DNA from: Bacteroidales bacterium
GTDB lineage: Bacteria > Bacteroidota > Bacteroidia > Bacteroidales > JAFGHD01
Length of the DNA stretch: 36,347 bases
Direction of reading: 5' to 3'
Assembly: GCA_016927695.1 (NCBI GenBank)
Contig: JAFGME010000127.1
Location: 1 to 36,347, forward strand
Of the stretch, positions 24,355 to 34,343 are shown one piece after another. Below the pieces are notes generated by a model that saw only the letters and a program-made list of their open reading frames with translations, was not told the origin of the DNA and made no database searches. How positions within the stretch are numbered: position 1 is the stretch's first letter; every line of letters starts with the position of its first letter. The position numbers and the translations under genes were made by a program.

Positions 24355-25848
24355 ATGCAAAAGGATAATTATTTCCCATGGATACTGGTTTTCGTCACAG
24401 GTTATATTGTGATGACCTTTGAATTGTCGGGGGTGCGGTTACTGGGTCCTTTTTTAGGAACCTCCGTTTTTGTCTGGAGCAGCCTCATTGGCATTGTGAT
24501 GGGTTGCCTCAGCCTGGGTTACTGGTTAGGCGGGCGTATTTCGTTAAAAAAAAGTACGATGAAGCATCTTGCCTGGGTGCTTGCAGGGGCGGCTTTTTTT
24601 ATTTTTCTGACCGCTTTCGGGGGAGAAAAGGCCCTTGCGCGCATCAGCAGGATGATGATTGATTTCAGGTGGATGTCGGTGGTTTCCTGTGTTCTTCTTT
24701 TTGGCCCTGCCAATGTTTTCATGGGGATGGTGCTTCCGATGGCCGCCAGGCTGAAAATATCCCATGTAAGCAGCAGCGGCAAGGCAGTCGGGAATCTTTA
24801 CGCCCTGTCTACAGCAGGAAGCATTGCAGGCACTTTTATTTCCGGCTTTTTGTTCATTCCTGCAGCAGGATTCGAAATCATGATCTATGTGAGCGCTCTG
24901 ATACTGCTTGTTTTTTCCGCCACCTCACTGATTGTTTCCCGTTCCTATATTCTTCTGTCAGGTTTAACGCTGCTTTCGGTGGCTGCGCTGGTGGTTTTTC
25001 TTAAAAAGGCAGTCCACACAAAGGATTATGTTGATGCCGACACTTTGTATAACCGCGTACTTATTTATGACACCAAAGAACCCGAAACAGGAAGGAAGGT
25101 CAGGGTGCTGAAAGTGAATAATGAAACCAGCTCCGCCATGTACCTTGACGGGGAGGGGCTGGTATTCGAGGTCCTGAAGTATTACCGGCTGGCAGGGCAT
25201 TTTTATCCGGGCTTCCGCCATTCGCTGATGATCGGGGGATCGGGCTATGCATTTCCTAAGGATTATCTGCAAAGGTTTCCGGACGCAACCCTCGATGTGG
25301 TGGAGATTGACCCAGCACTCACGCGGTTTGCCGCTGAGTATTTCGGTCTCAAGGAGCATCCTGCACTCAAGATATTCCACGAAGACGGCCGTACGTACAT
25401 CAACAGGACGGAGAGCTCCTATGATGTCATCTTTCTTGATGCCTATAAATCGCTGCTGACGGTGCCATACCAGCTCACCACACTGGAGGCCGTGGAGAAA
25501 ATGCATGCCATGCTCACGGAAAAAGGGGTTTTGTTCGCCAACATCATTTCCACTTTTGATGTGGACAACAATCACTTTCTGAGGGCAGCCGTTGCTACCT
25601 ACAAACAGGTGTTTGGCCAGGTTTATTTGTTTGCTGTAAAGGATCCCGGCGACAGCCAGCTTTTGCAGAATTTTATGCTGGTAGCCCTGAAATCGTATGA
25701 TCAGGCGGTATTGAGCAGCAGTGATCCTGAATACGAATCTTACCTGCAGCATATTATCACACACGAAATTCCGATGGATATCCCGGCGCTGACGGATGAT
25801 TACGCCCCTGTGGATTATTATACCAACAAGATGATCAGGATGTTATAG
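24355..25848 (+). CDS. Membrane-fused spermidine synthase-like protein
   Basis: The protein has 497 aa. The N-terminal ~215 residues form about six transmembrane helices (FELSGVRLLGP, GIVMGCLSLGYWLGG, GMVLPMAARL, LYALSTAGSIAGTFISGFL). The C-terminal ~270 residues are a spermidine synthase-like methyltransferase-fold domain. The nucleotide-binding loop is MIGGSGYAFP (about 292-301), with acidic VVEIDP (315-320), HEDGRTY (342-348) and the central FLDAY (360-364). This architecture is the fused-MFS/spermidine synthase family, whose substrate is mostly untested. It need not make spermidine. No polyamine genes adjoin it. It begins 18 nt after the second carboxypeptidase, so it is likely in that operon, and it ends 1 nt before a convergent gene. 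Confidence 0.87.
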   Translation: MQKDNYFPWILVFVTGYIVMTFELSGVRLLGPFLGTSVFVWSSLIGIVMGCLSLGYWLGGRISLKKSTMKHLAWVLAGAAFFIFLTAFGGEKALARISRMMIDFRWMSVVSCVLLFGPANVFMGMVLPMAARLKISHVSSSGKAVGNLYALSTAGSIAGTFISGFLFIPAAGFEIMIYVSALILLVFSATSLIVSRSYILLSGLTLLSVAALVVFLKKAVHTKDYVDADTLYNRVLIYDTKEPETGRKVRVLKVNNETSSAMYLDGEGLVFEVLKYYRLAGHFYPGFRHSLMIGGSGYAFPKDYLQRFPDATLDVVEIDPALTRFAAEYFGLKEHPALKIFHEDGRTYINRTESSYDVIFLDAYKSLLTVPYQLTTLEAVEKMHAMLTEKGVLFANIISTFDVDNNHFLRAAVATYKQVFGQVYLFAVKDPGDSQLLQNFMLVALKSYDQAVLSSSDPEYESYLQHIITHEIPMDIPALTDDYAPVDYYTNKMIRML

Positions 25849-25849
25849 A

Positions 25850-27211
25850 TTAGCCGATGCGCAGGCCGCCGCTCAGGCCGGTACGCATCAAAAGTGCAAT
25901 GATCCCCAGGACGATCAGCACTTTCCATTGAAGATGCAATGGTTTGTGGGTGTCCTCAAAGAACAGGTCGAGGTAAGTCCTGTAACTCAACAAAACAGGC
26001 AGGGCTACGATCACAATGGAGGCCAGCTTAAGTATCTCAAAATACACGTAATCCATGGTGGTGTAATACAGGTTGTCGGGGAATTTCAGCAACGCCAGCA
26101 AGGCTGTGCCCGCAAGGACCGGAAGAAAAAACTGGCTGATCATGAAAAAGCTTTTGTTTTCCCTGTTGAGTTCCCTGAAATAGAGGTTGGCTGAAAGCAT
26201 GATCGATTTAACTGAAAATGTGCCAACCGAAACCAGGGCGAAAATGGCAGTGAGGGCGAAAATCAGCTTGCTTGAGTCGGAATAATACATGTAAAGCAGC
26301 ACATAGCCGAAGCCTTTGTTTAAAAGCGTTCCCATGAGGGTCGCTCCGAAAAACATGGTGAGGCCATGGATGAAGCCCCACAGGAAAAAAAGTTTCCATG
26401 CGTATGCTTCGCGCCTGACATTGCTGTAAACAATTAAAAACACCAGCCCCAGGAAGAGGGAAGTCAGCGGCTGCGCGCTGTAAAGTGTCCGTACCGCATC
26501 CCCGAACCATTCAGAAGTTTCTATGTCGAAATAGAGTTTGTAGTAAAACAGTATCATCCTGTAATTGTACTGAGACGCGGCCCACACAGTGACCATCATG
26601 CCGAGGAGGTTGATGACGAGATAGGAAAGGATGAAATATACCGTTGAGTTGGTGAAAATGACGAAAAAACTTTTGCGTTTTTCCTTGTTTTCCCTGATCG
26701 ACCTTAGGCCCGGTGCAATTCTTTTTCTGTAGTATTGCAGGGGATGGGTGAGGTTGTAAAGGTACACCCTGAGTTGTTTTTTAAGGACAAAACGGAGCAG
26801 CCTTCTTCTGCGCTTCCTGAGCTCTTTTTTTTCGAGCTGTTGTTTTTGTTTTTCGGCTTTTTCATTCAGTATGAGTTCCAGTTCCTTGGTTCTGATGTTT
26901 TGCCGGATAAGCTCTTTTTCCTTTTTCCGGGCCAGCCGGAGTTCCGCATTTTTCCGGCGCAACTCTGCCCTTCGCGATTTTCTCTTATGCCTGAGGAAAC
27001 GAAATTTTCTGTATACCGTGTAGATTTTGTATGAAAGCGGTTCCGGTTTTTTTTTCTTTGCCCTGGCAGGGGACACCCCGGAGACTTTGGCGTGATTTGC
27101 CTGTATTGACTCCGTTTTTCTTATTTTTTTCAGGTAACGGATATACCTTATCCTCCGGTAGGCCTTGTATATCCTTTCACCCAAAAGTTTTCTCTTTCTC
27201 TGCTCTTTCAT
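25850..27211 (-). CDS. Unrecognised polytopic membrane protein with a long basic N-terminal arm
   Basis: I do not recognise this 453-aa protein. The first ~180 residues are extremely rich in Lys and Arg, with little acidic balance until a coiled-coil-like stretch (KEKELIRQNIRTKELELILNE). They contain two related motifs, RIYKAYRRIRYIRYLKK and KIYTVYRKFRFLRHKRK. About seven hydrophobic segments follow (from FFVIFTNSTVYFIL to VLIVLGIIALLMR). The positive arm should be cytoplasmic and could bind nucleic acid, acidic lipid or a protein. The ATG at 27211 is preferred over an upstream TTG at 27232, which lies in a promoter box. It sits downstream of the receiver/PEP-binding gene on the same strand. 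No function can be assigned. Confidence 0.72.
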   Translation of the reverse strand: MKEQRKRKLLGERIYKAYRRIRYIRYLKKIRKTESIQANHAKVSGVSPARAKKKKPEPLSYKIYTVYRKFRFLRHKRKSRRAELRRKNAELRLARKKEKELIRQNIRTKELELILNEKAEKQKQQLEKKELRKRRRRLLRFVLKKQLRVYLYNLTHPLQYYRKRIAPGLRSIRENKEKRKSFFVIFTNSTVYFILSYLVINLLGMMVTVWAASQYNYRMILFYYKLYFDIETSEWFGDAVRTLYSAQPLTSLFLGLVFLIVYSNVRREAYAWKLFFLWGFIHGLTMFFGATLMGTLLNKGFGYVLLYMYYSDSSKLIFALTAIFALVSVGTFSVKSIMLSANLYFRELNRENKSFFMISQFFLPVLAGTALLALLKFPDNLYYTTMDYVYFEILKLASIVIVALPVLLSYRTYLDLFFEDTHKPLHLQWKVLIVLGIIALLMRTGLSGGLRIG

Positions 27212-27229
27212 AAACAAATCATGTCGGCA

Positions 27230-27237
27230 CAAAAATA
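27230..27237 (-). promoter_or_regulatory. -7 promoter box of the basic membrane protein gene
   Basis: TATTTTTG (27237-27230, minus strand) is a perfect TAnnTTTG match and lies 18 nt before the ATG. No TTG at -33 is visible. Its terminal TTG is in frame with the gene but is not taken as the start. Confidence 0.45.
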
Positions 27238-27356
27238 CGGAAAATAATGAAGGCTTCCAGGCTGTAGCGGAAAGATGAAAACCGGCTAAACTGAATAAAT
27301 CATAATTCAGGTGAACGTCCGGCTAACGAGATTTAACATGTAAAGGAATCCGGGGA

Positions 27357-30300
27357 TTATTTCAGGGTGATCACCGCAATCCTTTTTTTGCCGTCCATTC
27401 TGATTTTTACCGGTTCTTCAAATTCGATGTGCCTGAAAAAATCTGTTTTTTTAACGAGTTTTTGTTTGCTGAGGATGTCCCATTTGATATAGTTGCCTGA
27501 AAGTTCCTGGTTTATAGAAAAGTACCCTACATTCATGGATGTGACATTGTGGAAGAAATGCGATCCTGAGGATGCATCCAGCGGAAAGCCTTCGAGGCTG
27601 GTTTCCACAATGATTCTTGCATTGGATATCTGCGGCCAGTTAACGGGTATCCCGATCCAGCGGTCACGGGTGCCCCACCTGCCCGGCCCGATAAGGATGT
27701 ATTTTTTCTCCAGCTTCACCATTTCGGCATTCAGTTTGTCAATTTCCACGGCCATCTCCACGGTTTTCGATTTATCAAAGAGTTTTTCGTCAACATATAT
27801 CACATCTCTGATGTCGCCGACCAGCCCGTTTCCCATCCCTTTTTTGGTGTAGAGCATGATATCTTCTTCTGAAATGCTTTCCATGTCCACATTATAATCC
27901 TGCGCGCTTCCCAGAAGCGGTTTTATCTGCAGCAGGTAGAATGAGGTCATATAATCTTTATCCCTGTTGAGATCAATGGCGAATTCAATTTCAACCGGAG
28001 AGCCCAAAGCTTCTTTCACCACATCCAGCACCACCTCAATGGTTTGGGCAAGGGGGGTGTAGTTGTATTTGAGGATGTTGGCAAAATTGACCACACGGGG
28101 ACCCGGCTTATCCAGTCCGGGAGTGATGGTGTTATTGTCAGGGTTGTAAACGGAAGCGCAATGTTTCAGGGAGCCATGCATCTCCGCATCCTCTATCGAC
28201 AGGGTGGTCAGTCCCGCCATATCTCCTTCAAGGAGGTTGACATCATGCTTGCTCAGGTCAACGGCATAAAAGTGCACCTGTGAGTTTTTTACCATATCCT
28301 TTGGGGCGAGGATGTCGGTGGATGGGTATTTGGGAGAGAACCTGAAGGCTTTTTCCCCTTCCACCACATATTTTCCCAATCCCAGGGCGATTACCGCAAA
28401 ACCTTCTTCAGGCTTCATGTGGGCCACCGGATAATAGTTGTATGATTGAGCCACACCGCTGATGTGGGGGTAAAATACATTGTTATACCGGTTTCCAACC
28501 ACTTCCTGGATGATCACAGCCATTTTCTCCTCCTCTATTTTATAATGGATGGCATTGATATACCCCTTAGCCACGTTTGAATACACAGAGGCAAAAACCA
28601 GCTTGATGGCATCCATGAGTTGCTGAAGCCTCACCTTTGGATCCGGATGGCTGTTCGGGAGCAGGTAGGTTTCAAATATACCTGCGAATGGCTGCATCAA
28701 CGAATCTTCGAACAATCCTGAAGATCTGACGGCAAGGGGCCGGGTGATCAGTTTCACTAACTCTTTAAGCCGTTTGACCAGTGTGTCGGTCAGGTTGCTT
28801 TCAAGGAAAGCTTTTTTGATGTCTTCATAAGTACTGTCGCCGTTTACTACTTCGTAAAGTTTGTTTCTTTCAAGGAAATATTCAAATTCATCGGTGCCGA
28901 CAGCGGATGTTTTGGGAGTCCTGATCCTGATATTCTGGAGGTAGGGTTTAAAATCGAAATTGTAGATAAGATTATTGATGAAGGCGAGGCCCCTTCCTTT
29001 TCCACCCATGCTGCCTTCAGACAGGCTTACGATGTTGCTTTCGTCAACAAGGGCCGATTTTTCAAAGGGGATCACTTTACCGGTGTTTTGTTCGTTCCTG
29101 AATTTCTGGATCACGCTTATAAGGTAGTTTCTGATCTCTTCGGGGTTTTTGAACTCACATACTTTTTTGGGATTCAGTATTTTGGCTGCCTGAATCTCGC
29201 CCCTTGCCATCAGCCAGAGTGAGAAGTGGTTTTTACGGGCGTGGTAAAGGATAGATTCAGCAGATATGGTCCTCAGGTTATGTTCAAACTCGCGTAACGA
29301 TTTGGCAATAACGATCTGATTGCCTGCATTGTCACGGTAAATAAAATTACCAAAACCGAGGAAGTGCGTAATGAAGCTGCGGAATTCCTGAATCAGGCTT
29401 TCTGAGTTTTTGTTGATGAAAGTCGATTTCAACTCGTAGGCCCTGTTCATATTTTCAGGGTTCGACGATTGTATGATCACCGGCAGGTCTTTGAGTTCCT
29501 GCCTGATCTCTTCCACAATGCTGAAGCCGGCATTCTCGGTGAAAACTGCATTTTTTGGAAATTTTACATCGGTGATCAGGCAAAGGAGATATTCCTGATA
29601 TTTGTTTGCGATTTCCATGGCCTGTTCGTAGGTGGTGGCAAGCAATATTTTGGGTCGGGCCCTCAATTTAAGCACTTTATAAAGCTCATCCGTGCTGACA
29701 TCATCGATGATCCTTCGGGTTTGTTCCAGCACCACCTGGTAGAGCATGGGAAGATACCGCGAATAATAAATGGCCGAATCCTCAACCAGCAATATAACCC
29801 TCACCAGCCCGATACGGGTGTCGTTTTCAACGTTGATCTGGTCTTCCACGTGTTTGATCATGGCAAAGAAGACCTTTGAGTCGCCGTTCCAGACAAATAT
29901 CCTGTCGAATGAAAAAGGTTTGGCATTCTGCCCGAAATGCGACACATCGCTGTTGTTGTTGAGCAACAGGAACACAGGTATGTACGGGAAAGCTTTTTTG
30001 ATTTTTTCGCTCAGGAGAACAGGTGTGTTTTTATCTGCTCCCATCATCATGATCACCAGATCGAAGTGCCTTGATTCAAGTTGTTCGAAAGCTTCTTCTT
30101 CGGATGACACACCTGTTATACGGGGCAGTGAACTCAGGTTGAGCTGGGCATATTCCCCTAACATGTGCTCGGAGAACCGGCCTTCCTTTTCGATGTTGTA
30201 GGCATCATACAGGTTTGCAACCAGGAGTATCTCCCTGACCTTGAATGGCATAAGGTCGTGATATATGTCGCGGTCATAATTATTTTTGTTCAGGAATTGT

Positions 30301-30812
30301 TGCAGAAGTTGCCGGCTTGTTCCGGAGTATGTTTCTTTTCTGGCCTGGGAGGGTTCACCTTTTTTTTCCATGGTTTTTCCGATGGCAGCCTTCCCTTTGA
30401 GGCTGTTCAGGTATCCGGTGATCAGGTTGGCCAGGTTGATCAGCAGGTCGCGTTCTTCTTTCAGAAACGGGCCTTCATCGGCATGGGGGAAACTTTTCAG
30501 GTAATAAATCTCTATCTTTCCTGATTTTCCGTCGATGGTTTCAAATTCCTGCACCTGTTGCCAGCCGGTTACCCTGAAGTTATATGACTTGTACCCTGCA
30601 CCATCGAAAAGGATACGCCCTACTGCAAATTCCGGATATTGCCACCCGTTGGGGATGATCATTGCAAGCTTTTGAAGGGTTTCCTCCGGCATTTTGCCTT
30701 CCCTGAGAATGGCCGTGGTTTGGTTAATGATGGCAAGCTCTTTCAGCCTTTCCTTCGTGAGGGCTTTCAGCTCTTCGTAATGTCTGTGTATGTTCTCGGA
30801 TTCTTTTGCCAT
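27357..30812 (-). CDS. GAF-like / receiver-like / PEP-pyruvate-binding ATP-grasp fusion protein
   Basis: The protein has 1151 aa, no signal peptide and no membrane helix. Residues ~20-140 look GAF-like. Residues ~185-325 look like a degenerate receiver without the acidic pocket. Residues ~335-485 form a receiver with all key positions: Glu344-Asp345 (VEDS), phospho-acceptor Asp415 (LITDV), Ser449/450 (IIQSS) and Lys468 (INKN). A PEP synthase/PPDK N-terminal nucleotide-binding domain follows, with GSMGGKGRG (600-608), AVRSSGLFEDS (694-704) and LQIKPL (961-966). The catalytic-His swivel and the PEP-binding barrel of true PEP synthase are absent. The C-terminus has a distinctive GPGRWGTRDRW (1042-1052). 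It is probably an ATP-dependent, phosphorylation-controlled signalling enzyme of unknown substrate (inference). Many databases would label it PEP synthase, which it is unlikely to be. Confidence 0.82.
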   Translation of the reverse strand: MAKESENIHRHYEELKALTKERLKELAIINQTTAILREGKMPEETLQKLAMIIPNGWQYPEFAVGRILFDGAGYKSYNFRVTGWQQVQEFETIDGKSGKIEIYYLKSFPHADEGPFLKEERDLLINLANLITGYLNSLKGKAAIGKTMEKKGEPSQARKETYSGTSRQLLQQFLNKNNYDRDIYHDLMPFKVREILLVANLYDAYNIEKEGRFSEHMLGEYAQLNLSSLPRITGVSSEEEAFEQLESRHFDLVIMMMGADKNTPVLLSEKIKKAFPYIPVFLLLNNNSDVSHFGQNAKPFSFDRIFVWNGDSKVFFAMIKHVEDQINVENDTRIGLVRVILLVEDSAIYYSRYLPMLYQVVLEQTRRIIDDVSTDELYKVLKLRARPKILLATTYEQAMEIANKYQEYLLCLITDVKFPKNAVFTENAGFSIVEEIRQELKDLPVIIQSSNPENMNRAYELKSTFINKNSESLIQEFRSFITHFLGFGNFIYRDNAGNQIVIAKSLREFEHNLRTISAESILYHARKNHFSLWLMARGEIQAAKILNPKKVCEFKNPEEIRNYLISVIQKFRNEQNTGKVIPFEKSALVDESNIVSLSEGSMGGKGRGLAFINNLIYNFDFKPYLQNIRIRTPKTSAVGTDEFEYFLERNKLYEVVNGDSTYEDIKKAFLESNLTDTLVKRLKELVKLITRPLAVRSSGLFEDSLMQPFAGIFETYLLPNSHPDPKVRLQQLMDAIKLVFASVYSNVAKGYINAIHYKIEEEKMAVIIQEVVGNRYNNVFYPHISGVAQSYNYYPVAHMKPEEGFAVIALGLGKYVVEGEKAFRFSPKYPSTDILAPKDMVKNSQVHFYAVDLSKHDVNLLEGDMAGLTTLSIEDAEMHGSLKHCASVYNPDNNTITPGLDKPGPRVVNFANILKYNYTPLAQTIEVVLDVVKEALGSPVEIEFAIDLNRDKDYMTSFYLLQIKPLLGSAQDYNVDMESISEEDIMLYTKKGMGNGLVGDIRDVIYVDEKLFDKSKTVEMAVEIDKLNAEMVKLEKKYILIGPGRWGTRDRWIGIPVNWPQISNARIIVETSLEGFPLDASSGSHFFHNVTSMNVGYFSINQELSGNYIKWDILSKQKLVKKTDFFRHIEFEEPVKIRMDGKKRIAVITLK

Positions 30813-30868
30813 GCGAAAATCATTTAATCGGGTCTATTCCCGGTAAAAAAAACATTGCTTATTTTATG

Positions 30869-30899
30869 CAAAAATATTCAGTTAATCCGTGTAAACAAA
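30869..30899 (-). promoter_or_regulatory. Promoter of the receiver/PEP-binding gene
   Basis: On the minus strand, TTTG (30899-30896) is followed after 19 nt by TATTTTTG (30876-30869). Both boxes match the Bacteroidota housekeeping promoter perfectly. The leader to the ATG at 30812 is about 50 nt. Confidence 0.65.
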
Positions 30900-30943
30900 A
30901 AAGCGTGTGATTATTTCGCAGCTTGCTGAAAAATTAACAATAT

Positions 30944-30978
30944 TTTGCATAAGGATTTATTTTTTTTATTTAATATTG
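30944..30978 (+). promoter_or_regulatory. Possible promoter of the glutamate dehydrogenase gene
   Basis: TTTG (30944-30947) is followed after 23 nt by TAATATTG (30971-30978), a one-mismatch -7 box. The ATG is 54 nt further on, preceded by an A-rich AAAAGG ribosome binding site. The 220-nt divergent intergenic region is very AT-rich and could hold additional regulatory sites. Confidence 0.4.
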
Positions 30979-31017
30979 TCGCTGTTAAATTTTTAACACA
31001 ATTAAATTATTAATTAA

Positions 31018-32388
<1,371 letters not shown>

Positions 32389-32409
32389 TCTGCACTTCCA
32401 TCCCGGTCA

Positions 32410-32438
32410 AACCCCGCTGAACAAAGCGGGGTTTTTTT
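32410..32438 (+). terminator. Strong intrinsic terminator after gdhA
   Basis: A 9-bp perfect stem AACCCCGCT (32410-32418) / AGCGGGGTT (32425-32433) with a 6-nt loop runs into an uninterrupted T tract (32432-32438). It begins 21 nt after the gdhA stop. Confidence 0.9.
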
Positions 32439-32439
32439 A

Positions 32440-32472
32440 TTTGGCGTACATACAGGATTATTAATATATTTG
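32440..32472 (+). promoter_or_regulatory. Promoter of the TetR-type regulator gene
   Basis: TTTG (32440-32443) is followed after 21 nt by TATATTTG (32465-32472). Both boxes are perfect for the Bacteroidota consensus. The -33 box directly abuts the gdhA terminator T tract. The ATG at 32509 lies 36 nt downstream. Confidence 0.7.
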
Positions 32473-32508
32473 CATGCGGATATTTGGGTCAAATTTATTT
32501 TCCCCTTC

Positions 32509-33141
32509 ATGAATGAACAATTTCTTGAAATTCTTAAAGCTGTAAGATATGCTGCCAGTGAAAAAAAACTGGAAAACTTCAGCTTTTCCGAAATCAGTGA
32601 AAAAACAGGTATTTCTGAAAAGGACATCCTGAAATATGTCAACGGCGAAAAAGAGTTTGTCGAAAAGATACTTGAACTGGAGCGTCAAAAGTTTGAAGAA
32701 ATATTCACTGAACATGATTTTGAGGGGGTGAATGCCATAGATATCCTGCTGATTGTCAGCAAAGAAGTAGCAAAAAAATTCACTCTTGTCAGCCCCTCCT
32801 TCACTTTCAGGCTCAAGGAAAAATATCCTGATGTTTATCAGGTTCATTTCGACAAAAGAATAGAGTTTATCTTCAGTAAGATACAAATCAACATCCAGAA
32901 GGGGATCAGCCAGAATATGTATCGCGAAGACCTCAGCATTGAACTGATTGCAAGGCTGTATATCAGTCGCCTGATCGACCTGCATAATCCTGCTTTTTTC
33001 CCGCCCGAAAAGTTTTCTTTTAAAACCCTTTTTGAGGTGATGTTCGAGAGCTTTGTAAGAAGCATCGCCAAACCTGAAGGTATCACTTATTTCGAGAAGA
33101 AGATCAAATCAGTGAGGTTTGAGGTGGATAAACTCCGGTAA
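32509..33141 (+). CDS. TetR/AcrR-type transcriptional regulator
   Basis: The protein has 210 aa from the ATG at 32509. The N-terminal helix bundle has a helix-turn-helix of TetR type (FSFSEISEKTGISEKDILKYV, continuing into NGEKEFVEKILELERQ). The C-terminal ~140 residues are all-helical ligand/dimer domain without a recognisable family. It probably represses nearby or distant genes in response to a small ligand; target and ligand cannot be read. The frame stays open to a TTG at 32470, but that codon is the end of the -7 promoter box. The gene converges on lpxB, 68 nt away. Confidence 0.78.
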   Translation: MNEQFLEILKAVRYAASEKKLENFSFSEISEKTGISEKDILKYVNGEKEFVEKILELERQKFEEIFTEHDFEGVNAIDILLIVSKEVAKKFTLVSPSFTFRLKEKYPDVYQVHFDKRIEFIFSKIQINIQKGISQNMYREDLSIELIARLYISRLIDLHNPAFFPPEKFSFKTLFEVMFESFVRSIAKPEGITYFEKKIKSVRFEVDKLR

Positions 33142-33209
33142 TAACGGATGATACGGGCTGTTCTCACCGTCTGACATCAAAGACAACAGAAGTGGTAAGG
33201 GGAAACCGG

Positions 33210-34343
33210 CTACATGGTTTCAGAGGTAAGTAAATCCACGATCTTTGCAGCCGTTTTTATCGATGCCCCCTGTCCGCCTAATTTTTCAACCAGCTCTCTG
33301 TAATCTTTCATGATCCTGTTTCTGTGGTCATCATCATTCAGGATGCGGGACAGTTCCGTTTTTAAGGCAGAGGGATTGAATGCCGACTGAATCAGCTCTT
33401 TCACCACCTCCCGTCCCATAATGAGGTTCACCAGTGAAATAAAGCGGATGAATTTTTTATCCACCACCCTTTTGGCAATCTGGTAAGAAATGTAGCTTCC
33501 CCTGTAGCAAACCACCTCGGGCACATTGAACAGGGCTGTTTCCAGTGTAGCCGTGCCGGAAGTAACCAGGGCTGCAAAAGAGTGGGCCAGAAGCTCATGG
33601 GTGCTGCCGGAGATCACCTTAACGTCATCACCGGCCCCCAGCTTCCTGTACTCATCTATTTCCACAGAAGGGGCCCCTGCCACAACAAAACGGTAATCCG
33701 GAAAAAAACGGCATACCTTCAGCATCACCGGCAGCATGGTTTTTATCTCCTGCCTTCGGCTTCCCGGCAACAGAGCAACCAGCGGGCGATTGTCAAGGCT
33801 GTGGTATCTCCTGAATTCACTGTCTTCAACCCGTGGAAAATCTTTAACAACATCGAGCAGCGGGTGGCCTGCGAAGTCAACTTCATAACCGAAGGAAGCG
33901 TAGAAGTCTTTTTCAAAGGGGAGGATGACAAACATCCTTTCAACGTATTTGCCAATTTTATGCACTCTTGACTTCTTCCAGGCCCATATCTGCGGTGATA
34001 TATAATAAAAAACCCTGATGCCGTTCCGGGCTGCAAATTCTGCCATCCGCAGGTTGAACCCCGGGTAGTCGATCAGGATCAGCGCATCGGGTTTGTATTC
34101 AAGCATATCCTTTTTACATAAACGGATGTTCGCTGCGATTGTCCTGATGTTCAGCAACACTTCAAGAAAGCCCATGAATGCTAAATCGCGGTAGTGCTTC
34201 ACCAGTTCCCCTCCCTGTTCCTGCATCAGATCGCCTCCCCATATCCTGAAGGTGGCACGGGCATCAGATTTTTTCAACCCTTTCATCAGGTTCGATCCGT
34301 GCAGATCGCCCGATGCTTCCCCTGCTATGATGTAGTATTTCAT
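33210..34343 (-). CDS. lpxB: Lipid-A-disaccharide synthase LpxB
   Basis: This glycosyltransferase of family 19 joins UDP-2,3-diacylglucosamine to lipid X to make the lipid A disaccharide, at the inner face of the inner membrane. It has 377 aa, a normal length. Motifs are GEASGDLHG (8-16), LIDYPGFNLR, YISPQIWAW (114-122), LLPGSRRQEI (191-200) and VTSGTATLE (260-268). The start overlaps the stop of the small membrane gene upstream (ATGA), indicating translational coupling in a surE - small gene - lpxB operon. The organism therefore makes lipid A. Confidence 0.96.
   Translation of the reverse strand: MKYYIIAGEASGDLHGSNLMKGLKKSDARATFRIWGGDLMQEQGGELVKHYRDLAFMGFLEVLLNIRTIAANIRLCKKDMLEYKPDALILIDYPGFNLRMAEFAARNGIRVFYYISPQIWAWKKSRVHKIGKYVERMFVILPFEKDFYASFGYEVDFAGHPLLDVVKDFPRVEDSEFRRYHSLDNRPLVALLPGSRRQEIKTMLPVMLKVCRFFPDYRFVVAGAPSVEIDEYRKLGAGDDVKVISGSTHELLAHSFAALVTSGTATLETALFNVPEVVCYRGSYISYQIAKRVVDKKFIRFISLVNLIMGREVVKELIQSAFNPSALKTELSRILNDDDHRNRIMKDYRELVEKLGGQGASIKTAAKIVDLLTSETM

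Noticed and set aside
24964-25764. Minus-strand open frame of 266 codons
   Set aside because: It is fully antisense to the spermidine-synthase-like gene, whose domain motifs are intact. The antisense product shows no recognisable domain.
27357-30812. Calling this gene ppsA (PEP synthase)
   Set aside because: Only the nucleotide-binding domain is recognisable. The swivel His motif and the PEP-binding barrel are missing.
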